A stretch of DNA of 64,000 bases from Cystobasidiopsis lactophilus (Eukaryota > Basidiomycota > Agaricostilbomycetes > Agaricostilbales > Chionosphaeraceae): positions 2,081,328 through 2,145,327 of the forward strand of contig BCIO01000004.1 in NCBI GenBank assembly GCA_001599975.1, read 5' to 3'. Under the pieces are notes generated by a model that worked only from the letters and a program-made list of their open reading frames with translations, was not told the DNA's origin and did no database searches. Numbering within the stretch: the stretch's first letter is position 1; each line of letters begins with the position of its first letter. This document shows, in pieces, positions 12,200 to 22,427 of this stretch. Made by a program: the position numbers and the translations under genes.

Positions 12200-12320
12200 G
12201 CCCTCTTAGCTCAGCGGTAGAGCGTTTGCCTAGTATTTTGTGGACTTGGGATGGCACACGCCGTCTTCAATCTCCCTTATGTCTAGCAAAAGGTCACTCG
12301 TTCGAACCGGGTAGAGGGCA
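12200..12320 (+). tRNA. tRNA-Thr (anticodon AGT) with a 49-base intron
   Basis: The acceptor stem pairs GCCCTCT (12200-12206) with AGAGGGC (12313-12319), followed by discriminator A at 12320. The D arm is GCTCAGCGGTAGAGC. The anticodon stem pairs TTTGC with GCAAA, and the T arm is ACTCG-TTCGAAC-CGGGT. The loop reads CT-AGT-A with the intron at 12236-12284, one base after the anticodon, the canonical nuclear tRNA intron position. The mature tRNA is 72 bases before CCA addition. The AGT anticodon would be edited to IGT. Confidence 0.95.
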
Positions 12321-12552
12321 ACGATTTCAGCAGTTTCCCGCATGCAGGAGTCCCAGAAACTTTTTGCCGCGACGCAATCGCAAGCTTTCGCCTCTTTTTG
12401 CCACTCGTCACCATCCCCTGCTGCTTTTATCACTCCACAATGTCTCCTACAACGCATTCAGAGCATCGAAGAGTTCCTACAACACAGCCAGAGCCCAAGA
12501 AGGCGCCACCTTTGTGCGTGGAACCCCAGAAATCGATGCCCGCCCGAAGTTC

Positions 12553-13877
12553 ATGCCCATTCTTTCCCGCCACAGACTCTCCCTGCCGCCCGAACTCCTC
12601 GAGCTCATCTTTGCCTTCGTCAACGCACAGCGCGTGGTCGTTTTGAGGGGCAGGAGGGACATCCACACCTTGGGCATTTGCCGATCCCTCCTTCCGATAG
12701 CGAAAGCCGCCTTCTGGCATACCGCGCGCCTATCACACCAAATCAACCTCGCTCCGCACGACTACAAAACGCAAATCGAGAGCCTACCGCAATATGTCAA
12801 GGTCCTGCAACTCGATATCCTCAATTTGGACGCGCTTGCCATGGCGACCATTTTGGCCAAGCTTGGGAACCTGCTCCTCTATGTGAGCCGGTCCTTCCCA
12901 TAAAACAGAAACAACGTCAGGCTGAATAGGAGCAGATCACCGAGGCGCGGCCGGCAATCAAGCTGCAGCTCATGCTGAATGGCCTGACGTCGAGCCGCTA
13001 CGACCTGCTCCTTCTCGACGACACGCTCCCTCTGGAGAACGTGGAAAGCGTCAGATGCCATGTGGTCAACTCGGTCAACGTCGTATTCCATCCACATTTG
13101 GCAAAGAGCTCCAGGCTGGCGCCCTATCTGTCGACGACGTTCGAGTTCCCGCTGCGGGTCGCGTTTCAAGACAATGGCTTGATCGACGAGCATTTCCCAG
13201 AGCGCATGGTGTGTGACTATCAAAATCGGCACCTGGAGCCCATCGGGGTGTCCGGCTTCACATTCATCGGCGACGCGGGGTTCACCCACTTCGAGCTCCT
13301 GCCGTGCCGCGACTGGGACTCGATGCATCCTCCAAGCTACGAAGACACAGAACACCTGGTCAGAGGCGCTCAGTCCATCACCATGCTCCTATCCAACGAT
13401 CGCATCATCGCCCACCCGTTCGCCACCGCAATGTTTAACGTGGTTGGCCGAACGTTGACCACCTTGGAGATCCGCTGGGAACACTCTTCTTGGTCGCTAT
13501 CACAGCTGCTGCCAAAAGTCGACATGCCCTGCCTCGAAACCTTTACGCTGTACGAAGCCAGCCGGTGCATGTCCATCAACCAAGGCAGGTGGCGGATGGA
13601 GGAACTAGCAGGACAACTTCAGGTCATTAAGAGATTGCCCAAGTCATTAAGAAAACTGCAAGTGAAGCGGTCAATGTGCATGGTAGGCACCAGCTGGGCT
13701 TTTGCCCCCGGGCCGTCTGAGCTGCCGCCCATTCTTTACGCCGAGCTGCTGGACGATCCTGGCAGCATGCCCAACTTGAAATGGCTGTGTCTGGAAACTT
13801 TCTATCTGGTGGAAGAAGGGGCAAGTGATCTGAGGCGGGCGTGTCAAGCGAGAGACGTATCGCTTCGGTGGCATTGA
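12553..13877 (+). CDS. F-box-like protein of unknown target
   Basis: Two exons (12553-12882 and 12936-13877) give 423 residues. Just after the start is LSLPPELLELIFAFVNAQR, which fits the beginning of an F-box, the motif that binds Skp1 in SCF ubiquitin ligases. The rest resembles the leucine-rich, poorly conserved substrate-binding part seen in large fungal F-box families, with no domain that I can name. The intron uses GTGAGC..AGCAG. An alternative upstream ATG at 12439 is in another frame and would need an extra intron, so 12553 is preferred. The gene starts only about 230 bases after the tRNA. Confidence 0.65.
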
Positions 13878-14411
13878 TCTTCGTGAGTTCACAGCCATCT
13901 TGTTGTCGGGAGACTTCTTTGAACATGCGGCAACAGGTTTTGAAAAGCTGTCAAGGCATGTAAAATGGCAGATGGCATCTGTAGCTGCTGGCAGGAGCAA
14001 TGGACAAGTCGTGGGCATGTGGCAGCCTAGCCAGGGCAATGGGCAAGTAGCTGGACTGCGCTTCCGTCTGATCCTGTTGATAGCACACAACACGCTCAAG
14101 CATGTATCTAGCTGGTGTTTCTCGAGCCCAACCGCAAGTTTGATCTCATCGTCGAATGCGGAAGAGACAGCGAGCGCTCGACGTCCTTGCTCTCGTCCGC
14201 CACTTGTCCTGCTTTCATTATATTGCTATTTTTCTGTCGTTTTGCTGGCTCTGGTTTGGAAAAGCAGCCTGTGCTCGTTATCTACCGTCTTGTTCGTCAA
14301 GAAGGTCCGAAGCTTGCGTCGTCTCATTAAGCCGCTGCTCCAGTGTCGCGATTCAGCGCCTTAGATCTGTTGTCACCATCGAAGTAAAAGCTTTTAGATC
14401 ATAGATTTGTG
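13878..14411. other. Intergenic region, promoter of the decarboxylase gene
   Basis: No coding potential that I trust. The sequence becomes AT-richer towards the decarboxylase start codon at 14412. Confidence 0.5.
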
Positions 14412-16635
14412 ATGGACGTAGAAGAGTAAGCGAGTTGCTTTGCTATCATGGCTCAGCTCCAGCTTATCGATCCCCAGGTTTCGGAAAGCTGGCTATGCGG
14501 CCGTAGATCGCATATGCGACTACTACCAAAACCTTAAATCAGGGACTTTGGATGGCAAGGACTATCCACCCGCGACCTAGAGAGCCCCTGCTCACTCCGC
14601 GGCATGCCCAGTAAGGAGCGCAGTGGAGCCGGGCTACCTGGCTCGACAGCTCCCCGGTAGGCACAAGTCTTGAGATGAGTTAAGCGTTGTATACTCAAAA
14701 GCTATTCAGTCTCTGCTCCTGCAGAAGGAGAACGCGCAGCTATCATTGCCGATGATTTTCAGAAGCTCATCATGCCAGGTGCTTCAGCCGCAAGTAGCTT
14801 CGGACCATTCATGCATGCTAATATACACTCTCAGGAATTACTCACTGGCAGCATCGTATGTCCTTGCTGGTTTCTTGACGTCCTGAGTTGGTTGATTGGT
14901 GTCTTGAAGCGTCCTTCTTTGCATACTTCCCCGCCAACGCCTCTTTTGAAAGCATCCTAGCCGATATGTACTGCGGAAGCGTCTCTAATCCTGGATTCAA
15001 TGTGAGAATGAACGCTGGATGCGTCTGAACTAAGCTGAACGCCCCTGTGGACAGTGGGCCTGCTCTCCGGCTTGCACCGAGCTAGAATCTGTAGTGATGG
15101 ACTGGGCAGTCAAGTTACTTGGTCTTGACGATGTCTTTCTGACATCTGGTGGTGCTGGCGGTGGCATCATTCTGGTGAGCCTGTCATGGTGACACGGATC
15201 GATGGTGCAGGAGCTGACTTCAATTGTCTTGCAACGCAGGGCTCGGCCTCAGAAGCCTGTCTCACAGTGGCTGTCGCTGCAAGAGAAAAAGCGCTGAAAG
15301 AGCTGTCTAAAGAAGACTTTGCGAAGGGCATCTGCAAGACGTCCATCTCCGAGGGTGTTCGGACCAACTTCAGCCAGAAGCTGGTCATGTACGGCTCTAC
15401 GCAGACGCATTCAATTGGTTCGAAGGCCGCTTTGATCCTCGGCGTCAAGTTCAAGCCAGTGCTGGTCCACAATGAGGACAGCCTGGCGTTGCGTGGGCAG
15501 GCACTGGAAGAGGCCATCCGCTTGGATATGGAAGAGGGCTTGGTTCCCTTCATGGTCATCGGCACTATAGGAACGACTTCGAGCGGTGCGTTTGCCGTTA
15601 CGTTTAAGCCTTTGTCTGTGCTCAATGAAAAAATTTGGCAGGGGCAATCGACAGGATTGAGGAGATTGGCAAGGTCGTCGATCGCTACCCAGCAATGACA
15701 CTATATGTCGATGCTGCGTGGGCGGGCATGGCCTTATCGTGTCCAGAGTTCCGCGAGCAATGCCAGCTCGACCATATTAACAAATACGCCCACGCCTTCC
15801 AGACTAACTTGTCTGTCTAGTTTCCCTCTTGGCATCCTTCACGAATTTTGGACTAAATGGCAAATGCAGTCACAAATGGGGCCTGGTGAGTCTTCAATTG
15901 ACGTGAAGCAAACGTCAATTGAGCGATCCCACAGACCAACTTTGATCTGGCCGCCTTGTTTGTGCGAGACAGAACGTTCTTGACGAATGCGCTCGATATC
16001 ACTCCAGAGTACCTGCGCACTACACACGGTGACGCCGGTTAGTCCCTTTTCGCACGATGGATTGAATGGCAAGACCAATGAATTGGTGCACACAGGCACA
16101 GTCATCGACTACAGAAACTGGCAACTGGTCTTGGGCAGGCGCTTCAGATCCCTCAAGCTCTGGTTCACGTTGCGTGGCTTTGGTGTGGCTGGTTTCCAGA
16201 AGCATATCAAGCAGGTGAGGATGATTGCTCCTTGGCCCGATTCAGTGCTGACGAGTCTCCCTCCCAGGCCGTCAATTTGGCGGAAGATCTGGAAGCGTTG
16301 ATTACATCCAGCCAGGACTTCGAGCTGGTCACCCCACGATGTCTCGGGCTCGTCGTCTTTCGGTTGGCTCCACCTCAGGCTGACAAGGCCAAGCTGAACG
16401 ACCTTAATCGTCTTCTCTTCTCGCGCATCTCTGTTCGGACGGATATCATACTCACGCAGACATTGCTGCCCGAAGACATCTTCTGCATCCGTGAGTAGCT
16501 GTTGCTCTTGCCACCTGTCGTGTGAGAGCTGAGGCTAAAAGCGGATCAGGTTTTGCCATCGGATCGCCTTCGACCACTTCAGAGCACGTCTCCGAGGCTT
16601 GGGAAATAGTCAAAGAAGAGGCTGGGCGACTGTAG
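14412..16635 (+). CDS. Aromatic-L-amino-acid decarboxylase (PLP group II, DOPA/tyrosine/tryptophan type)
   Basis: Fourteen exons (14412-14425, 14478-14554, 14624-14656, 14725-14778, 14835-14855, 14910-15001, 15055-15174, 15240-15585, 15642-15810, 15870-15885, 15935-16037, 16096-16214, 16268-16490, 16550-16635) join with perfect frame to 490 residues, the usual length. The enzyme removes CO2 from an aromatic amino acid to give an amine. Landmarks are the [18 protein letters not shown] start, [27 protein letters not shown], the PLP contacts VDAAWAG, and the PLP-binding lysine in NFHKWGL. That lysine is encoded by a 16-base exon. The intron after exon 2 begins with GC instead of GT; without it an in-frame stop would follow. 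The frame closes exactly with the GC-AG intron, so I regard the gene as intact. Substrate preference is not fixed by the sequence. Confidence 0.9.
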
Positions 16636-16763
16636 GATGGGAAACCGGAGTCTGCGGTGTCGGAATTTGCCACGTTCTCGGATGGGCCGGCCAAAATCGG
16701 GACAGTTCTTCATTTCGGGACGTCTTGTACTCGCTCGTCCAACCTGCTGCCGCCTCATTAGCG

Positions 16764-17903
16764 ATGGAGAATGCTCAAGGGGGTGACCCTGGTCCCATTT
16801 ACGAGCAACCGGAGCACCCTTTCTATGGTCAATCCGCCCCCGTGCCTTCCGACCCCAGACTTCCGAAGCCTGTCGACTCTCAACCTCCCGCTGCGCCTGC
16901 TTCCCCCTCAACCACCGTGCCCGTGGACCCAGCCATAGGCAGCAAGAGGCCTGTGGATGGCGAAAGCCCGTCGAGCTCGAGCAAGCCGGCCAAGAAGCCC
17001 AAGGGCGAGGAGGGCGGCACCCCCAGAAACAGCAAGCCCCGAGCCTTGAGAGCGTGCGATGGGTGGGCCTTTCCTTTCGCTTGAACTGTCCAAGACGCTC
17101 AAAATGACTTCTGTTGGAACTCCACAGCTGTCGCAGGAACAAATCGAGGTGCGAGCTCATTGACGGCACCGAGCCGGCCTTGTGCTTGCGCTGTCAAGGC
17201 AAAAATCAAGTCTGCACTTGGGTGCGACTGGCTCCCTACCCCCTGATTCAATATTTATTGATTCTCGGAAATTTTGAACTCATCGCACAGGAATTGACGA
17301 CGTCGAACCGGATTCGAAGGGACGAGGTGCCTCGCACGAATGGCACCCAGCAGCAGCATTTGCCGCCGCACCACCCTGCCGCTCCTTTCCACCACCACCC
17401 TGCGACCCTCTACGCCGCCCAACATGGCGCTCCTCTGGGCCCAAATGGTGTGCACTATAACCCACCCCCGTCATCCGCCACCTTCCTCAGCTCACCATCT
17501 GGACCTCCTGTGGTTCGTGGATGCTTCTACACTAGCCATTCTCAGGGCTTGTTGAATGAAAGGCCGTTCGAACAGCACTATAGCGATATGTCCGAAGCCG
17601 CGGCCCGCCACCGAGCGGACCCATCCAGCACGAAAACCCTGGCCGAGCTCAAGGTTCGCGCTGAGCTTTCTTCATTATTACCCATTTCCGATTCTCATGG
17701 CTGGCTATGTCGAACAGGACGCCATTATGGCCGAAGAAGCAGAGGGCGAAAGGCTCCAGCTGTTGGTGCGCTACAAGACGCTGCGCAAGAGCAACAACGA
17801 GCTCCGGAACCAGTTGATCGGCATGGAGGGCATCACCACCCCTCCGGAGCTCCAGCACGGCTCGACGGCTTCGGCAGCGGCCAAGGAGAGCCTGCTCGAG
17901 TGA
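16764..17903 (+). CDS. Small Zn2Cys6 transcription factor
   Basis: Four exons (16764-17062, 17128-17221, 17291-17653, 17718-17903) encode 313 residues. A Pro/Ser-rich N-terminus with KPAKKPK basic signals leads to a binuclear zinc cluster, RACDGCRRNKSRCE, closed by CLRCQGKNQVC. Its spacing (C-x2-C-x6-C, then a loop, then C-x2-C-x6-C) is that of fungal Gal4-type DNA-binding domains. The cluster is split over an intron inside the CDG codon. The middle is His/Pro/Gln-rich, and the last exon forms a probable coiled coil (KTLRKSNNELRNQL) for dimerisation. There is no fungal_trans middle-homology region, so it is short for the class. The intron at 17222-17290 is a multiple of three and open. Targets are unknown. 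Confidence 0.85.
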
Positions 17904-18560
17904 ACGGTCGCCACCTCTGTCTTTGCATGTCAACTGCGGTTGTTTGGGAGCGGCTTTCGGGGCTTGTGTTCACAGCGTCTTCTACTGAAAACAGAGCACG
18001 CTTTTTGTACATCTTTCTTGCAACACTTAGGGTTTCTCCGCGCACTCCGCGCTTTCATCTTTTTGCCACTCAGCCGAGACTTTGTAGTTCTCGTCACCAG
18101 TTCCCAAAGATGAAGATTTTGCATATGTTTACAACGAATCGCGGGGTAACAAAGGGCCAGAGGAATTACAATATGAAGAAGAGTAGTAAAGGGGAATTTT
18201 TGTTTCGAAACAAGGGGGAGGTCCAGAACGAGAAGAGATCTACAATGGTGCTTGCTGTCGTGGGTCTTTGCTGGTGCTGAGAAGAGAAGGGAGAAGAGAA
18301 ATGCTACATATACAACCCAAGGCGGAGACATGAAATTTGTGTCGTCAAGAACAGAACCAGTAAGAGAGTTGGGAGCTGGAGAGAGTGGGGGACGACTCGG
18401 CGACTAAAGGAAGTGCCGGACGCCTTTTCCGAAAGCTGAAAGTGGTAGTGGTGATGATGGAAAACTGGGACGAGGAAGTGCGTGCTTGGGCCGATGGATT
18501 GGCCGACAAGCTTTTGTTGGGGGCGCCTAAGATCCGGTGCCGCCCTTGCCCGTAGTTGGG
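17904..18560. other. Convergent 3' region between the Zn2Cys6 gene (+) and the acidic-protein gene (-)
   Basis: Both genes end here, and the AT-rich centre around 18110-18310 is probably 3' untranslated sequence. No gene seen. Confidence 0.5.
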
Positions 18561-19702
18561 TCAGCGAGAGAGCAAGAGGCTTTGAACGAGCTGGGAGGAC
18601 GACGAGAGCGTTGGCGGTTGCTGCTTGGACGATTTGGAGGAAGCCGAATCGAGCAAGCCGAGGCGAGCCATCGAGTAATCGTCCGACTTGGTGGCCGCGG
18701 TGTCCCCAAACTCTTCCGCCACTTCGGAAGCCGGCCCCGTCGCTTTCGAGCTGGAAGAGGACGACGAGGAGCAGGGCAAAGGCCCGAAATCGGCCACGTC
18801 CCAGCAACCGTCGTTGGACGGTAGGATGACGTTGATGGGCAACCTAAGCTTTCGCTTCCGAGACCCGACCGCGTCTTCGTGCAACGTCTTTGGCAATGTC
18901 GCAGATGCGAGGGCGGGGAGGAGGTTGAGGTTGATTTCTAGCTGCTGCTGCTGCACGTCGGCTGGGGAAGGCTGAGGGGAGGGGAAGAGCGAGAAGTAGG
19001 GGATTAGCTGCAGGTTCGAAGCCGGCTCTTCTGGAGTAGGCGAGAGCGAGGGCAGGAGCGGGGACGAGTCGGGTGTGAGCTCGGGCACGTCTTCGATGGG
19101 AGCGGTAGACGTGGAGGCCTCTAATGAGGGTGCTGTGTGCATCGAATAGTCTGTGTGTCTTACGACATCAGGGCGAATCCCAAATGGGATGAATTGAAAG
19201 ACAGAAGCACACCTTTTGAGCACTCGTCGCAGGCCGTGGGGTCGATCAGGATGGAGGAAGCCTCGGACGTGTCCTTGGACGTGGCGGCGGCCAGCAAATC
19301 GGGCATGATGAGCCCGTCCTCCTCGCCCGGCAGCATCTCCTCGTCGTCGTACATGCCCACCTCGACGTAGCCCTCCTGCTCGTCCTCGTCCAGGTCCTCG
19401 TCGATGCCGAGCATGCCATCGAGCACGCCCTCGAACCAGGCTTGCTCCTTGCGCCGCACCTCGTCGGTGTAGTTGCCCGGCTGCTCGGCGTAGAGCGAGG
19501 CGGTGGGGGAGGACGAGGTGGAGCTGGAGGCGGAGGAGTAGGTGTTGGAGAGGAGGACGAGCTGGCGGAGCGAGGTGGTGGATCGATTGCGGCCGGCTCG
19601 AGGGGGCGGCGAGAGGGCCCGCTCGAGCTTGGCCTGGGTGGCGGCGAGCATGTTGTCCATCGAGTGGAAGAGGGACCAGTGCGGCTGAGATTGCGGCGGC
19701 AT
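18561..19702 (-). CDS. Uncharacterised acidic, serine-rich protein
   Basis: Two exons (19702-19213 and 19150-18561) give 359 residues; the intron (GTGTGC..CACAG) keeps the frame. I do not recognise the family. The N-terminal part contains MDNMLAATQAKLERAL, a possible amphipathic helix, then WFEGVLDGMLGIDEDLDEDE, the most conserved-looking stretch. This is followed by long Asp/Glu and Ser/Pro runs, a short basic RKRKLRLP segment near residue 240, and a poly-serine tract. Composition suggests a disordered nuclear or regulatory protein, but that is only inference. No signal peptide or membrane helix is visible. Confidence 0.65.
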
Positions 19703-20172
19703 TTGGCCGGTCAGGGTTTTAGACTTTGGAGTTCGTTGAGCGTTGGCGTTCGTCCCTTAAGATCGAAGGTCTTACTTTGGTTCGGTTGCAGAGTGCAAGC
19801 TCTAGAGCAGACGCAGGAGACGGGGAGGCCAAGCCGACAGCTCAGAGTGGAAACCCATGGACGAGAAAGCAAACAAAGACGCGTCTCTAGAGGTTTTCTA
19901 AAGGGGGGCAGCGAAGGAGGCAGGAGGCTGGGTGGGTTTGTGTCAAGCTGTCATTCTTTGGTTTGAGTCTTGACAGGTCGGGGGTGGAGGAAGAAGGTCA
20001 AGAAGCAAAACGATGAGCCACTCGGGAAATCGATGGTGCTTGGTCACGCAACTTGGTGACTCGAAATCGCTCAGCCTATCGGGACGTGGCGCCTTGACTC
20101 GGTGCAATGTTGTGCTTTTTGGGCAAATGCAATATGATTTGTGTGCGAGAACAGAACGGAGTCAAGGGACTA
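19703..20172. other. Promoter region of the acidic-protein gene
   Basis: The sequence lies upstream of the ATG at 19702 (-) and next to the decayed APC3 copy. No credible gene is present. Confidence 0.4.
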
Positions 20173-21255
20173 GGGCGCTAGTCCATGGAGGCATCCTCGT
20201 TCAAAGTGGTGGCGTCACCCTCCGCCCTCCTCTTGGTCCTCTGGGAAAGCCAGCGCTTCAATCGCCTCTCTCACCCTGTTCATCCACCAGCCACAAAGAG
20301 AATCTTTAAGCACATGGCGCGGCAAGATAAGATAGGAGAGGGGAAAGGGCACGAACCTCTGGCCGAGCGGGGGTCCAAGTCCTGCTCAAACGTAAAGCAC
20401 TTGGTCATGAGCGCCCGGTGGTCCAGGCAGCCGTACACCTTCCCTAGCAAGAACTGCACGCTGAACTCTTCCGCGGTCAGCGAGAGCAGGTCTTGCTATG
20501 CAGCCTGTCGACCACACCCGCTATAAGTTTCCTCGAGAAGGACACTTAAGGTAGAAGGGCAAAAACAGACTTGATAGCGCTTGAGATGGACCAGGAGGTC
20601 GACTTTCTTGAAGTGCAAGGCGGCGCTTTGGGGAGCCAAGACGCACGCGCGCTCGTACGCTTCCAGAGCCTCCTTCTTCTTCCCTGGCTTCTCCAAGATC
20701 TGTGCAGCCCGAAGACGCTCCTGGCCCATTCTTCGGCAACACTATTTCCAATGACATCTCCTGTTTTGGTGGAAAAGAGAGGGAACATCGAATGCCGGGA
20801 TAATCCAAAGTCTCCATCCTCGCTCGGCAAATGACGACGCTGGCCCTCCAGGACCTCTTCTGTTCGGCCTTGTTAAGTCGAACTTTTTAAGTCCAAAATG
20901 GCCTTCATTGCCGCTGATGTCTGAACGCGAGCCAAAGACGCCTCGGCTTTGCCCATCCTGAGGAGCACGCCATTGAGCCAGTCGACTCGGTTGTCTGGTA
21001 CGGCCGAGTTGAACAGGTTGGACACGGAGGGGTGGGTGATGATGGCCACTGGAGAGTTCTGTGCAGGAGGCAGCTTTCGTCCGGTTCTTCTCCCGAGCGA
21101 GGGTTGGAGGGCAGGCATTCGGGAGGGCGGCTCCTTGCCTTTGTCCGCCGACTTCCCACATGGTCCGAGCCCAAGGTGGTGGTGGTGGGGTGCGTGAGCT
21201 CCGGGTGGTCCTCTGCCGGTGGTCGAAATGCCGCCTGTCGGGGAGTGGGACATCC
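20173..21255 (-). pseudogene. Decayed partial tandem copy of APC3/CDC27
   Basis: This block matches the real APC3 gene downstream. Bases 20173-20720 match 22429-22970 (its last three exons with their introns). Bases about 20790-21255 match about 23708-24175 (the 3' part of its large exon 2). The two APC3 exons in between (about 735 bases) are missing and replaced by about 80 unrelated bases. Introns are retained, so this arose by DNA duplication, not through RNA. One TPR segment (ILEKPGKKKEALEAYERACVLAP) is still open. The next has an in-frame TAG and a small deletion, and the exon-2 part is shifted in frame. No start codon or upstream TPRs exist, so it is not expected to make a working APC subunit. 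Confidence 0.88.
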
Positions 21256-22427
21256 AGACTCTGAGGCGGCGTCAATTCCTACGATTGCCTTACTTTCGGC
21301 GCAAGCTCGGGCGAATCACAAGATCGTGCTTTCCACTCGGTGTAATGTTGTAGCTTTGACGGAGACAGAGCGCAGCAACAGAACAGAAGCAATCCGGAAT
21401 TGGTCCATTGAGCAGCCATTGGACGTCAGCAGTGCAAAAATGCTGCACAGAGGGCCGCGCTCTTCGGCCTTGTCTTCGAGCGAATGTGACAAGAAAGTTT
21501 GGGCAGCAATTGATGGTCATGGTAGACGAAGAAGGCGAATCAACTTCTGGCTTCGATTCTGAACCTCTTGAGGTGCAGCGGCCAATGGGCCTCCTCTGAT
21601 GGACCTCAGCTTCACCGTGAAAGACATTGACCGCCTGGTGCAGTGGACCAAAGTCGGCCTCGAAGACGCTCTTGAGGCTACCGAGCGGGCCATCGTCGAC
21701 ATTGAGGCTCGTTGGGCGACAGCATCAGGTGAAGAAGTGGGTGCTTCTCCCCAGTTGTGCCAGGCGATGCTCATTTGACGGCAGCGAGATCGCTGGTGCC
21801 ACCTGGTTGAGCAGCGCGAACTCTATAGACTTGCATTGGAGGTTCAAGACTCCACAAGCTCGCCTACGTCTTTGGCAGCACCCTCCGCCTTCTCCTCCTC
21901 CTCCAGCACCACGTCTGCAGCAGCCTCCTTCCTGACACTACCTAACAGCCTCTCACCGTGGCGCCTGACTCGCGCGATAGAGTCTGTCTTTCTGATCTAA
22001 TGGCCGAAGCGACCACCAACCTCTTCTTTGGCGCTCTGAAGGCCGATTTCAGAGAACCCTTCTTGCCTTCCGGCTCAACGTCATCTTCTACATCTTCGTT
22101 CTCATTCGCTTCTCCGGAGCTCCAAGGACACACGCCACCTTTTGGCATTCTTAGGTGGGCTGCTTTAAACTCTTCTCTGGTCCAATCAGGCCTGACGTGA
22201 AATAGCCAGCAACATTCTTGTTGAAATCATTTGCCTTTTGTGCCTCTTACCCAGCATTTAGCCATACCTTGCCCTTGTATACTTAACTTATCTGACCATG
22301 GCCCACAACTTCTCCATGCGAATTGGGTCCTTTCAAGGGCTCCATAACTAATTGTTCCCCTTTGTTGCTTAACCGAAAAGACACTTCGTTGCAATGCGAA
22401 GGATTTCTTAGAGGGACCAGCGATTTT
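21256..22427. other. Region between the APC3 copy and APC3, with a possible gene remnant
   Basis: Mostly unassigned. On the plus strand at 21601 an open frame starts MDLSFTVKDIDRLVQWTK and reads to a stop at 21777. The same frame then continues (VEQRELYRLALEVQDS) to about 22000. This looks protein-like but matches no family I know and lacks clear splice sites. It could be an orphan gene with an unseen intron or a remnant. Confidence 0.3.

Noticed and set aside
12439-12552. Upstream ATG (MSPTTHSEHRR) as start of the F-box-like gene
   Set aside because: It is in a different frame from the F-box motif and no good intron joins them.
14412-16635. Decarboxylase as a pseudogene, because of an early in-frame TAG
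   Set aside because: A GC-AG intron removes the stop, and all 14 exons then close in frame with every catalytic motif present.
17515-17547. A 33-base GTTCGT..TCTCAG intron in the small Zn2Cys6 gene
   Set aside because: It is shorter than other introns here and the sequence is open in frame, so I kept it as exon.
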